Source: UBA6168 sp041392505
GTDB taxonomy: Bacteria; Bacteroidota; Bacteroidia; Chitinophagales; Saprospiraceae
Assembly: GCA_041392505.1 (NCBI GenBank)
Contig: JAWKLX010000012.1
Span: forward strand, 62,001-126,000
Reading direction: 5' to 3'
DNA length: 64,000 nt
Position numbers and translations under genes: made by a program. The notes under the pieces were generated by a model. The model was not told the DNA's origin. It saw only the letters and a list, made by a program, of their open reading frames with translations, and made no database searches. Shown here piece by piece: positions 35,058 through 45,600 of this stretch. Numbering within the stretch: position 1 is the stretch's first letter; each line of letters begins with the position of its first letter.

Positions 35058-35123
35058 CACTTCAACTTGAAGTGCCGTTTTAGAAACGGTGGCAAAGTTA
35101 AGGCGGCTGTTACGTGCGGGCAA
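35058..35123 (-). promoter_or_regulatory. Promoter of the DUF1573 gene with two palindromes at the start site
   Basis: On the minus strand TAACTTTG (35093-35100) is the -7 box and TTG (35121-35123) lies 20 bases upstream. Just downstream are two hairpins, CACTTCAA-C-TTGAAGTG (35058-35074) and CCGTTT-TAG-AAACGG (35075-35089), at the predicted start of transcription, so they could be an operator or a leader structure. The rest of 35015-35358 has no gene. Confidence 0.5.
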
Positions 35124-35358
35124 GATGGCCGGTGTTAATGATATTATATTGTGGATGCCGAAATAATTGCATTTCCTTTAAATTGTCATACGACAACCTA
35201 TTTTGATTTAGTGGCGAAAATTTGGAATCCAAAATTATTTTATCGTTTCGTTTTTATAAATTCACCTTTCGTTTCATCTCTACAATTCTCTAAAAATTGA
35301 ACAAGCTTAGGATTTAAAATAAACACCTTATTTTCTAATAAAACTAAAACTATATTTT

Positions 35359-37038
35359 ATGAAAAACTCAATCTTAACTCTCTTTCTCATTTGCATTTTT
35401 GCAGCTACTTCTTTTTCCCAAAATTGCTCACCGAGCACAGCACAAATCGACCTCTCAGCCAATTCTGTCCAAGCAAGACTCAGGGTCGGAGGTGACCTGT
35501 GGTGGGACGGTAATGACGGCAAATACATCGTTCCCAAAGGTGGCCAAACTTCAGCCTTATTTGCAGGCAGCCTGTGGATGGGCGGCATTGATTCGGGGGG
35601 CAACCTCCATTTGGCAGGTCAAACTTATGGCTCCAGCACTGGGACAAATGATTATTGGGCTGGCCCATTGGATGATAATGGCAATACGACCTTATTGGAT
35701 TGTGATAAATGGGACCGATTTTTTGAAGTCATCTATGCCGACATCTATGCACATAAATTAGACTTTGCCGCCGACAATGACATTGATGGCCCCATCCCAC
35801 AATCGATTCTTGGCTGGCCAGGCCATGGCAATCCTCATTTTTTAAGTGTGAATGGGTTCGATTTACCAAGTTCCTCTTATCTCGCCCCATTTTACGATGA
35901 AGATAATGATGGCATTTATGACCCGCAACAGGGCGACTACCCGTTAGTACAAGGCGATCAGGCTATTTGGTGGGTCTACAACGACAACGGAAACATTCAT
36001 AGTGAAACACAAGCACTGCCCCTGAAAATGGAGCTACAGGCTACTGCATTTTCTTATGAAGCTGGCCCAGTGCCTGTCGTTGAGTTGACGACATTTTATG
36101 AATACAAACTCATTTATAAAGGTCAAGAAACCCTTCAAGATTTCTACATCAGTATATGGGTTGATCCTGATCTTGGATGTTGGTCGGATGATTACATTGG
36201 TTGTATGCCTGAGGAAAATATGGGTTTTGTTTACAATGCAGACAACAATGATGAGAACTGTAGTGGCATCATCGGCTACGGAACGGACATACCGGTGCTT
36301 GGAATCAAATTGCTACAACATAATGTTCCCGGCTCACAAGAGGAGGCTCAGATGAGCAAGTTTATGTATTATTTTAATGGTGCTTCTGGCCAACCAACCG
36401 TACTTCTTGACCCATCCAATGGGTTGGAGTTTTATAACTACATGAAAGGAATCTGGTTGGATGGAACGCCGTTGTCCGAAGGTGGAAACGGTTATAATCC
36501 AAATGCGGCGCCTTCCGATTTTGGGTATCCGGGCAACCCCGCCGATGCAGGTGCATGGACAGAGTGCACCGCCAATTCCTCCCCCGGTGACCGACGCTTC
36601 TTGATGAGTTTTGGCCCATATACCTTAGTGCCAGGGGCCATCACCAATTTGTCTTTTGCGGTTATTTGGATTCCGTCTCAAACCCATCCATGTCCTGACA
36701 TAACCGAACTTGTAACTGCGGGAAATGATGTGAAGGCTTTTTACGAGGAACAAAAAGAAGCAATCGCAACGAATGCCGCCGAAGTATTTGATCAAAACAA
36801 AATTAGGGTTTCCCCAAATCCCGCTACATCAGAGGTCATGCTGGAAATAATTGGCGAAAATGTGAGGATGCAATCCATTGATATTTTCAATACCAATGGT
36901 CAATTGATTCATCAAACAAGTGAGATAAATGGAGCTTCTTACGCTTTCAAAAGACAAGACTATCCGGCAGGGATCTACTTTTACAAAGTAGTTTTAGACA
37001 GCGGTAAATTATCGACGGGGAAGATTGTGTTTGAATGA
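35359..37038 (+). CDS. Large secreted T9SS cargo protein of unknown function
   Basis: A 559-aa protein with a signal peptide (to ATSFSQ), a long globular body and a T9SS type A sorting domain at the end (RVSPNPATSEVMLEIIGENV, SIDIFNTNGQLIHQ, YPAGIYFYKVVLDSGKL). The body opens LRVGGDLWWDGNDGKYIVPK and contains AFAG-like SLWMGGIDSGGNLHLAGQTY, an Asp-rich Ca-loop FYDEDNDGIYDPQQGDYPLV, and YISIWVDPDLG. This N-terminal pattern recurs in long Bacteroidota secreted proteins with no known activity. No catalytic motif is seen. A perfect palindrome follows 45 bp downstream. Confidence 0.84.
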   Translation: MKNSILTLFLICIFAATSFSQNCSPSTAQIDLSANSVQARLRVGGDLWWDGNDGKYIVPKGGQTSALFAGSLWMGGIDSGGNLHLAGQTYGSSTGTNDYWAGPLDDNGNTTLLDCDKWDRFFEVIYADIYAHKLDFAADNDIDGPIPQSILGWPGHGNPHFLSVNGFDLPSSSYLAPFYDEDNDGIYDPQQGDYPLVQGDQAIWWVYNDNGNIHSETQALPLKMELQATAFSYEAGPVPVVELTTFYEYKLIYKGQETLQDFYISIWVDPDLGCWSDDYIGCMPEENMGFVYNADNNDENCSGIIGYGTDIPVLGIKLLQHNVPGSQEEAQMSKFMYYFNGASGQPTVLLDPSNGLEFYNYMKGIWLDGTPLSEGGNGYNPNAAPSDFGYPGNPADAGAWTECTANSSPGDRRFLMSFGPYTLVPGAITNLSFAVIWIPSQTHPCPDITELVTAGNDVKAFYEEQKEAIATNAAEVFDQNKIRVSPNPATSEVMLEIIGENVRMQSIDIFNTNGQLIHQTSEINGASYAFKRQDYPAGIYFYKVVLDSGKLSTGKIVFE

Positions 37039-37082
37039 AAGTAATTGGTTTGGCCCTCAAAAAAATGAATCGAGGCATAACA

Positions 37083-37112
37083 GAGTTGACACCTTTCAAA
37101 AGGTGTCAACTC
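37083..37112. repeat. Perfect 30-bp palindrome
   Basis: Arms GAGTTGACACCTTT and AAAGGTGTCAACTC are exactly complementary (14 bp) around a CA centre. It has no U-run, so it is not a classical terminator. Two others with the same architecture lie at 47698-47726 and 49811-49847. Confidence 0.8.
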
Positions 37113-37197
37113 CTTCTATCGACGTTTGAAACAACTGAAAAAGTGAATGATATCGTGAGACAGAATTATCCACCGTTGGTATTGAAATATCACAAAA

Positions 37198-37233
37198 AAT
37201 TAGGGTGGCTCACTCCTGTGAACCACCCTAATT
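37198..37233 (-). terminator. Intrinsic terminator of the choice-of-anchor-L gene
   Basis: Arms AATTAGGGTGGCTCAC and GTGAACCACCCTAATT form a 16-bp stem with one mismatch/wobble and a TCCT loop. Read on the minus strand it runs into a U-tract (the A-run at about 37193-37199), matching the gene that ends at 37258. Confidence 0.78.
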
Positions 37234-37257
37234 ACCTTTAATATTTCAACGGAAAAA

Positions 37258-40200
37258 TTAACGCAGCAGCGTTACATCCCCTTTAAGTGGTGACATAGGA
37301 TTGTCGCTGCCCGGGATTTGATAGACGATAGAATAGATATAAACATCCGAAGCGGCCGCCTTTCCATCAATCATACCGTCCCAACCATCCAGTCCATTTT
37401 CGTTATCATACACCTTTTTACCCCACCTGTTCCAAATCCGAAATTCTAATATTTCAACTGGGCGGAGAGAGACCAAGGTGAAATTATCATTCATTTGATC
37501 GCCGTTTGGCGTAAATACATTAGGCGCCAAAACGGGGTTGTTATAAATAGTCAGATTAAAATCGGCTGAGTCCAGACAGCCCGCAGGGCTCGATACAAAA
37601 ACTTCGAATGGCGCATCTGGGTAATCTTCACCCACCTCTGGCAAATAGAAAAGGCCGGAGGATGGATCATTTGTGACTGCAATAGTATCCCCTGCGACCA
37701 ACCACGTGTAAGTAGAGCCAGGTATAGGTGGATTCACATCAACGACCAATTCAACCTGCTCACCTTCATAAATTGAATCTGTGAACATCATATTGCCTTC
37801 CATAAAAATGGTATCTCCGTTTTCACCAATAATGATTGGTGGGTTAACAGAAAATGCTCCTTGAACAGTTTGCGTCGCCGTTGCAGTGCTCGTACACCCA
37901 AAGCCGTCTGTTACTAAAACTTGATAAGATTGCGTTTCGCAATTTATGACAGAAATTGATTGCTCCGTTCCGATAATTTCATTCTGAGGAACTTCAGACC
38001 ACACGTAATCCACTCCCGTAATGGAAGCATTGGCAGTAAAGGTAGTTGGCGTGCCAGCCAAGACACTGTCTTGTGGCGGGGAAATGACAACATTTAACTG
38101 AGGTGCAACATTTACCGTAAAATCAACTGTATTAGTAAAACAATTATCAAAGGATGTGACTTGGAAATCAGTTGTTGAAAACAAATTGTTGACCTCTATA
38201 GAGGTGCCGCCAAACATTTCCCCTGTATTCAAATTAGTCCAATTAAACACAATGTTCTCAGGTTCGGGAGTAGCGGTGGCCTCGATTGTTATTAAACTGC
38301 CTGGACACGCTATATCAGGAAAGTTGACTTCCAAAAGTGAGTTTGTTAAAACGTCAATGGTAAGAGATGTATCTAAATCGCAAATACCATTCGTTGCCAT
38401 TAGGAAATAGGTCGTGGTTTGGTTAGGTGAAACCATCGGCTGTGGGTCATTTGAAGTCAAACTTCCATCAGATGAAGTCCAGGAATAAGTTGCACCGGGA
38501 ACAGAAAGGTCATTGATGGTAACTACGGTGTTGGGAGGACAAATTGGATTTGGCCCACTATAATTAAACAATTGATTCGGCACATTGATAACTGCAGAGG
38601 CGCCGACGGGACAACCATCAAATTCCGCTTCCACTTGGTATAATACTGTTTGGAACGCAGTAGCGATCGGCTCTCTGCAATCGGAGCAGCTCAAACCATT
38701 GGGTGGCATCCATGTAAACTCAGTCAACTCTGGTGGCCCATCAATCGTAAATTGTACCAAGTCACCTTGACAGACTGTCGTATCGGATGGGACAACAGAA
38801 ATATTGAGAACCGGCACAACATTTATCTCAATTGAATCAACGGATGAACAAGCGTTCACAGTCGTAGTTCTTGTATAGGTAAAAGTCTCAACAGCTAAAA
38901 AGACCAGATTTAGGAAACTGTCTGGTGTCTGTGCACCGGGCAAATTAGCGGCCCATTCAAACTCAATCGCTGAATAATTGGCTGGCTCGTAAGTGGTAGA
39001 AAAAAGTAAGACTTCTTCCCCTTGACAATAGCTGTCTTTTGCTGGATCGGCCATGATGGCCAAATCAGGCAGTGAATCTACCTGCACCCAAATGGAGTCA
39101 AATACGATACAGTCTGGTGTTTCCAATTCTACATAATAATATTGCGAAACGGGTGGATTGACCTGAGCCTCTTCCGGGCTTATTTCGGTTAAAAAATCAT
39201 TAGGTGACCACGTGATGGAGACCACATTATTGGTGTGCGTATTGGTCAAAGTAGCCGTTTCCCCAACACAAATAAAAGTTGTATCTCCTTGGTCAATGTC
39301 AATATCTGCTGGGATGACCGTAATCGTAACACTGGAAGTATCCGCACACGTATTGCCGGACGAACCAGCAGTTGAGATCAAGGTATAGGTGGTTGTCACC
39401 TCTGGAGTTGCCAGTGGTCCGGACACATCAGCGGAAGGGCTTAGATTGAGGTCGGGGGTCCATTCATAAGTCGTAGAAAAAGACGCTATTTCCTCAGCCA
39501 ACTGCACAGAGGAATTTTGGCAAATCGTAACGTCATTGCTCAACTGAGGTACTTCAAACGGCACCCAATTGACATTGATATTATCGGTAGCTATACAGCC
39601 CCCAACTTCCACGGTTACGGTCGCTGATTCAAAACCAATACCTAACTGGTCTGTAATGATTTGCTCAGGATTGGATGGGTCAGAGAAATTGGTAAAGAAT
39701 GAACTCCATTCAAGATTTTGGTCATTGACATTGTTTTCTGCTAAAACAGTTAGCGTTTCGCCTTCACATATTTCTATTGTATTGAGGTCTGGGACGATAT
39801 TAACTTCTACATCAATCACATTGATATAAATAGAGTCAATGTCATCACAAACACCCAAAGTTCCTTGCACATAAACCCATTGACTAACATCTGTGCAAAT
39901 CAGCGGAATAGCTGAAGACGCATCGTCAAACAAGCTGTCAGGTGACCAATTATATTGCTGAGCGCCTGTAACTTCTAATGGAATACAACCAGCTGCTGCA
40001 CAGAGAATGGCAGTGTCTTGCATTACATTTAATACCTCGACTGTCAAGTTATCATGAATTTCCAAGATAATAGTTGAAACAACCAACTGCCCACATCCAA
40101 AGTCACGGATCAAAGAGATTTCTACTGTGTCGATACCTTCAACCAAGGTGTCAGGTAAAACAGTTATCGGGAAGGTAAATATTTCTGTTCCTGTTTCAAA

Positions 40201-40677
40201 TACAACCGAATCGGGCATATTTAATAAGTAGTCAGAGCCGAGCACTGCATTTCCCCCAATTTCGATTTGATAGGTCTGTGGGTTGTTAATCAAATTGCCA
40301 AAACTAATGACCACTTGGTCGGCAACGTTGGTGCAGGATTCTACCAAGTAGTCGATACCCGATTGGTAATCCACACTTAATTTGGCGTACCAGTATTGAT
40401 TTTTGAAATGAAAACGCTGGAGTCGAAGACGTTGTCCCGACGGTCGGCAGAAGGCAAATTTTAGTTTATAGGTCTCACAAGGTTGCAGGCGACCACCGCT
40501 GTCAAACTTTTTTGACCCCCAAAGTGTCTGAGGTAAGGCCGTTGTATACAATGTTTTTGCTGAGGGATTAACCTGGTAATATTGCCAATTATTGTTATGA
40601 TTGACACTATTGATTTGGATAAATGTTCCATCTGGTAAGGTCGACACGTTTTCCCGGATTGCTGATATTGGGGTCAC
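37258..40677 (-). CDS. Choice-of-anchor-L / Ig-repeat surface protein, copy A, C-terminal part
   Basis: The last 1139 residues of a giant secreted protein; its N-terminus lies degraded at 40678-42017. It keeps the end of the choice-of-anchor-L domain (LQPCETYKLKFAFCRPSG, YQSGIDYLVESCTNVADQVV), a Calx-beta-like domain (VLPDTLVEGIDTVEISLIRD), then about eight Ig/PKD-like repeats (for example CQGDLVQFTIDGPPELTEFT, GLSCSDCREPIATAFQTVLY). It ends in a gliding-motility-associated CHU_C domain: LAPNVFTPNGDQMNDNFTLV, FRIWNRWGKKVYDNENGLDG, WDGMIDGKAAASDVYIYSIV, ending GDVTLLR. That is a T9SS type B sorting domain. Copy B (42295-47345) is colinear with it along its length. Confidence 0.84.
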   Translation of the reverse strand: MTPISAIRENVSTLPDGTFIQINSVNHNNNWQYYQVNPSAKTLYTTALPQTLWGSKKFDSGGRLQPCETYKLKFAFCRPSGQRLRLQRFHFKNQYWYAKLSVDYQSGIDYLVESCTNVADQVVISFGNLINNPQTYQIEIGGNAVLGSDYLLNMPDSVVFETGTEIFTFPITVLPDTLVEGIDTVEISLIRDFGCGQLVVSTIILEIHDNLTVEVLNVMQDTAILCAAAGCIPLEVTGAQQYNWSPDSLFDDASSAIPLICTDVSQWVYVQGTLGVCDDIDSIYINVIDVEVNIVPDLNTIEICEGETLTVLAENNVNDQNLEWSSFFTNFSDPSNPEQIITDQLGIGFESATVTVEVGGCIATDNINVNWVPFEVPQLSNDVTICQNSSVQLAEEIASFSTTYEWTPDLNLSPSADVSGPLATPEVTTTYTLISTAGSSGNTCADTSSVTITVIPADIDIDQGDTTFICVGETATLTNTHTNNVVSITWSPNDFLTEISPEEAQVNPPVSQYYYVELETPDCIVFDSIWVQVDSLPDLAIMADPAKDSYCQGEEVLLFSTTYEPANYSAIEFEWAANLPGAQTPDSFLNLVFLAVETFTYTRTTTVNACSSVDSIEINVVPVLNISVVPSDTTVCQGDLVQFTIDGPPELTEFTWMPPNGLSCSDCREPIATAFQTVLYQVEAEFDGCPVGASAVINVPNQLFNYSGPNPICPPNTVVTINDLSVPGATYSWTSSDGSLTSNDPQPMVSPNQTTTYFLMATNGICDLDTSLTIDVLTNSLLEVNFPDIACPGSLITIEATATPEPENIVFNWTNLNTGEMFGGTSIEVNNLFSTTDFQVTSFDNCFTNTVDFTVNVAPQLNVVISPPQDSVLAGTPTTFTANASITGVDYVWSEVPQNEIIGTEQSISVINCETQSYQVLVTDGFGCTSTATATQTVQGAFSVNPPIIIGENGDTIFMEGNMMFTDSIYEGEQVELVVDVNPPIPGSTYTWLVAGDTIAVTNDPSSGLFYLPEVGEDYPDAPFEVFVSSPAGCLDSADFNLTIYNNPVLAPNVFTPNGDQMNDNFTLVSLRPVEILEFRIWNRWGKKVYDNENGLDGWDGMIDGKAAASDVYIYSIVYQIPGSDNPMSPLKGDVTLLR

Positions 40678-42017
40678 CTGTATGCTTTGGACCAGACTAA
40701 TAAAGCAAAAATGTCATTGTAGGCTGCACCATTGATAAAAACAGGGTATTCTTCTAACCAAAGACATATCTGAAAGTCAATTCTCAGAAGCAGCTAAAAC
40801 ATCCAAGGTAACAATACAAGCATCTTGGGTTGATGCACCATTAAATAAATTAGATAGATACTCCAAATCAGCATCTGTTTGTGCAGCTCCACCATTGACC
40901 ATCAGATTGGATATTGGCGGGGTTGGCAATGTTTTTGCACCGAACCACTTGACAAAACCAAACCTTTGTCCATTCCTCAAATCTGTATCATCAGTTATGG
41001 TAAATGCCACCTGCCCATTTGCACAATCAACATTCACGACCGAGATCAAAGGTTTGTCCAGAAATAACTGACCCGATTATTTCCATCAGGTGACGCATCA
41101 ACATTAACTTCCAATTCAGCAGATTCCGCATGCATCAGAGGTATACCCAAGTTCCCAAAAGCCTTCAAAAGCACTGACCCATCAGATGTAATTGAACTGT
41201 CAAACAGCCACTTGAGGCTGAAACGGAGTAACAACACCTCCCAAAATTAGCGTAGCGTTCTATCACCCGTAATTGTGCTGATTAATGTTAGCAGAAGGTG
41301 TCATTCCGTCGTAAAATGTGATGGCATCGAACCCAAACTCATGTGGTTATAGTATTGCATATCAAAAGAATGCACTCGTGAGGTTGAGATGGGCAAATTG
41401 TAAAACAAAATTTTCTCATTGTTCCCGTAATCCCCAAATTCGCCACCTCGTATCGGTCAACGTTCGAACATTCTGTCGAACCGCCTTGATTGATTACGCT
41501 TGACGGGTGGTTTTTCCCGAACACATAGTTTAATGCGCTGTCATTGGGTGTACCTGTTGATGACCAATCATTTATCCTTAAGTAGTAAGTGATATTCTGG
41601 TGTCAGGCCACTAAATCCATAAGTACGGAAGACTCTAATATCCGCTGTCACGCAATCCAAAAGCTGTAAACCGTTGAATACGCAATCCCCTCTGATAAAT
41701 GGTTACTGGTGGATTAGACATGGCGAAGCATGTTCAAGCTTGTGTCCTCACAACCAGTCACCTCGATGCGATAGTTGAGGAAATCGGCAGTTGCAGTGAA
41801 CTGAAACCAGACGTCCCTGATCAGGTACACCGACAAAGCAAGTGTTGAAGTTGTCGAAACCAATGTCACTTTGGGTCGCACCGATATTGTTATAGAGGGT
41901 TGAGTCGCAAGAAGGAGCGAAACCTAAATCAATGATCCCCGCACAATCATCATTGGCCGGTTGGGCAAAAAGTCCGATAGTAAGTAGGAGAAAGGAAAAC
42001 GTAAGGAGTTGTTTCAT
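40678..42017 (-). pseudogene. Choice-of-anchor-L protein copy A, degraded N-terminal part
   Basis: The N-terminus begins cleanly at 42017 (MKQLLTFSFLLLTIGLFAQP, then ANDDCAGIIDLGFAPSCDST), nearly identical in layout to copy B. The frame is lost after about 90 residues. Later pieces surface in different frames: NRVSYFWTNL (~41046-41237) and VDCANGQVAFTITDDTDLRN, GGAAQTDADLEYLSNLFNGA, STQDACIVTLDVLAASEN (40777-41049). Together with 37258-40677 they give about 1587 codons, against ~1580 plus the frameshifted tail in copy B, so little DNA is missing; many small indels scramble about 1.2 kb. Confidence 0.75.
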
Positions 42018-42069
42018 AATCAAATTTTGTCCTTTTGGATTTAGTACCAGTTTTCAACAAATGGTTTTT

Positions 42070-42265
42070 CCCAAAGGGAATCCACTAAGTAACGGTCAAA
42101 TAATAAGTTCACGATTTTAGGGTAAATTATTTTGATCTTAGATTTACTTTAAAAGAAGGAGTAATGTTGATACTATGACTGATTTTAGCGTAAAAAATAA
42201 GGTCAAAAGAATTAGCGTAAAACGGGAAGTTATTATTTGACCGTTACTAAATAAGGTTTTTTGGG
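42070..42265. repeat. Inverted-repeat element between the tandem surface genes
   Basis: AGTAACGGTCAAATAATAA at 42088-42106 is repeated exactly as its complement at 42230-42248. The similarity continues inward with scattered mismatches (TTC-CG-TTTTA) and outward to about 42070 and 42265. Inside lie near-repeats of TTAGCGTAAAA (about 42185 and 42212). It looks like a ~160-196-bp non-autonomous element or decayed IS end pair. I saw no clear target duplication. Confidence 0.55.
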
Positions 42266-42294
42266 TTATTTTCAAAGGTGATAATGTAGCGAAG

Positions 42295-42605
42295 TTACAC
42301 GCTTTGCGCTGTAACAGGTAAATGCTGTCCATGTCGTTTGAGCAGCATTTTTAAGAAAAATAAATTTCCAACTGAATTTTTACCGAGCAAGGTTACGTCG
42401 CCCCGTTCTGTATAAATGTTCGTCCCACCCACGATTGTGTACTGGATTTGGTAGATGTAAACATCGGAAGCGGCAGCTTTGTCTTTAATCATGCCGTCCC
42501 GCCCCGGAGTCGTCGTCATTGTCAAATACCTTTTTCCCCCATCTATCCTTAAATCCGAAGACTGACTATGTCCACTCTACATTCCTCGAAACGGCGGTGA
42601 ACTCG
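42295..42605 (-). pseudogene. Copy B C-terminal sorting domain, out of frame
   Basis: Minus-strand pieces complete the CHU_C domain of the gene ending nominally at 42606. After the shared FTPN come VNDEFTAVSRN, KDRWGKKVFDND, then GMIKDKAAASDVYIYQIQYT and GGTNIYTERGDVTLLG. At least three frame changes lie between 42500 and 42620. The last open stretch runs on past the usual GDVTLL terminus to a stop at 42295-42297, so even the true end is altered. If the frameshifts are real, copy B lacks its T9SS type B signal. Confidence 0.72.
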
Positions 42606-45600
42606 TCATTTACTATCCTCATTGGGTGTGAAAACATTAGGGATGAGCACTGGATTATTCAATATAGTAATGTCTATGGAAAGTTCCTGCGTGCAACCAT
42701 CGGCATTGGTTACGGTGACGCTAAAAGTGGCAGGTTGCATTTCTACCCCATCCGGTAATTCAGGGGCATTAAACAAGCCACTGTTGGTAGAATTGCTCGT
42801 CGCAACCAATGTCGTATCGATGAACCACTCAAAAGTTGCACCCTGAATGGGTGACGGCATGGTAACTACTGACCCATTTATTTCTTGGCCTTCGTAAACT
42901 TCAATGACTGAACTATCCATGAAGAATAACAGCAACGAATCGAGTGTAAAGCTGGAATTAACATTGACAAGAACAGAATCCAATTTGGAAGGACAGCCAT
43001 TTGGGTGATTACCCAAGACATAATAGATTTCAGAATTACATGGGGAAACAGTGAGGTTGTTTCCGTCTCCGACAGGCATCCCGTTATTCAACCAAGTAAA
43101 TGTTACCCCTGCTAAATCTGCCGATGCATTTAAGGTTACGGACTCACCACCGTTTATCGTTTGGTCATCGCTGACCGTCAAATTAAAATCGGCATTTACA
43201 TTAATAGTAACTTGATCTTCCAAGGACGCACAACCGTTGGGATGCATCGCCACCACAGTATAAACTTCAGTCTCACAAGGCGAAACTGTTATAGTATTGC
43301 CAGTACCTATAATTTCTCCTGCGCTGTTTTCCCAAGAAAAAGTAACTCCTGCTAAATCTGCATCGGCCTGCAGCGTAACTGCCACTCCTCCTATGGTACT
43401 TTGGTCTGCACTGGTGGTCAAATTAAAACTTGGATACACAGTAACCTGTACTTGATCTGAGTGAGTGAAGCATTCAAAGGGCTGGTCAGTTACCTCGACA
43501 AAAAAGGTATTTGAACTCCCAGGCACGAGTGAATTTGGTGGAATTATTCCATTGTCCAAAGTATCACCATTTATATCAGTCCAGATAAATTCTACACTTG
43601 ATGATGAAGCGGTGGCAGTCAGGACAATTTCCTCATTTGCACAAGCGACCAAATCATCACCAACCATCAGGGTAAAATCTTCTTGGATGGTGATAGTAAT
43701 TTGATCCGTAATTGGAGGACAATTTCCAGTGGAAATAATCAAAGTGTAAGTTGTCGCTGTTGTAGGGGAAACTTCGGGTTGCGCTTGATCGCTCAAAACT
43801 GACCCATCTGGATTCAACCATTGATAAGTGGCATTTGGATCAACTACTGTATTTAATACGATTGAACTCCCTAAACAAATATTTGTAGCAGTCGGAAATG
43901 CATAGTTCGCATCTCCGGCCACCTGCACAGTAACCTGAGCAAAGGAAGGGCAACCCATAAATTCTCCTTGGACTTGGTAGGTTATGGTACCGGGAGGCGT
44001 CGCAGTTGGGTTGGTGCAATCCGTGCAGCTAAGGCCTGTTGCGGGTGACCATTCCCATTCATCAATTGGTTGATCGGCTGTTGCAACAAAATCAACTGAT
44101 TCGCCCGGACAAATGAGCGGGTTTTGGGGCGTTATTTCGATGTTGGCGACGGGGATGACAACGATCTCAATCGAGTCGGAAGATGAGCAAGCGTTATTGG
44201 TTATTTCCCGAACATAGGTTGTCGTTGTTACCGCATTGATGGCCAAATTGAACAATGTATCTTCTGAAATAGCCCCGGTGGAAGGGATCCATTGGTACAT
44301 GATATCTGGGTAAAAAGCGGGCTCATAATTTGGGGAAACAAGCGAAATGACTTCCCCTTGGCAGTAAGTATCTTTTGCTGGAATGGCTTCAATACCAGTC
44401 ATTTGCGGCAGCGAATCGACCCGCACGAAAACAGAATCAACTACGGTGCAAATGCCTATTTCCAAAGTCGCAAAATACCAAGTCGAAATACCGGGTTTGA
44501 CAGAAACGGTTTCCGCATTAATAATGGTCAAAGAATCCGTCGGCGACCAAGTCAATCCTACCCCACCCGTACTGGTTATCCCCTGCACCAAAGTACTGTC
44601 CCCAATACACAAATCGATAGTGTCGGGAATGATGTTCACATCGGCTGGTAAAACGGTAATTGTAAACGATGCCGATTGGGTGCAAAGGCCATTTTCACTG
44701 GTAGCGGTCAAAGAATAGGTTGTAGTGACGTCGGGTGTAGCCGTGGCATTGGCGATAGCCGGATCATCCAATCCATTGGTAGGCGTCCATTCAAATATGG
44801 TCGTTGAACTGGGGACTTCGGCAGCCAATTGTACGCTTGAATTTTGGCAAATGACAGAATCCCCAATTACCCATTCGGGAAATTTAAACGGCTCCACATT
44901 GATGGTAATTTCATCAGAAGCACTACACCCGTCCGTTGCTGTAACCGTAGCAGTATAGGTCGTCGTCAGCGATGGCTGGGCCGTGGTTTGTGCACTTTGC
45001 GGATCAGACAAGCCGAGTGCAGGTGACCACTCCAGGCCAGCATCGTTTACATTATTTTCAGCAGAAAGTTGGACCGATTCGCCTTCACAAATTTGAAACG
45101 GCCCACTCGGCTGAATATCAATGGTTGGGGAAACAATTTGCAAGAAAACTTCATCCGTGTCGGTGCAAGTACCCAATGTGCCCGTCACTGATACTGTTTG
45201 GCTGGTTGCAATGGTTGCTGTAGTCATAGCAGCGTTGGGGTTGCTGAAAACGGTTGCTGGGTCCCAGCTGTATGAAGCTGCTCCCGTTGCTTGTAATTCT
45301 GCGGTAAAAATGCCATCGCACACAAAAATGGTATCCATGTCAGGTAAAATATTCACCTCGATCTGGTCTTTTATTTCTACAAAAACAGTGGAAAAAATCA
45401 CCGTCCCACAACCAAAATCCCCGGTCAGAGAAATTTCAATAGTCTCCGTTCCCTCGGGTATTCCATCCGCAACTACTGTCAACGGAAAGCTAACTTCAGT
45501 CGTGCCAGCGGGGATAGTTGGCGGGACTGGAATTGCAACTTGATAATCAAGTAGTGGGGTTGCCGTTCCTCCAATCACCACATTTGGCGTAAAGTCTTGG

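Noticed and set aside
37035..37241. A 68-codon frame after the T9SS cargo gene
   Set aside because: Its sequence is made of the perfect palindrome at 37083-37112 and the terminator stem at 37198-37233, so it is not coding.
42144..42332. A 62-codon minus-strand frame in the gap between the tandem surface genes
   Set aside because: It is composed of the inverted-repeat element's inner sequence and the end of copy B; composition is Leu/Thr-rich nonsense.
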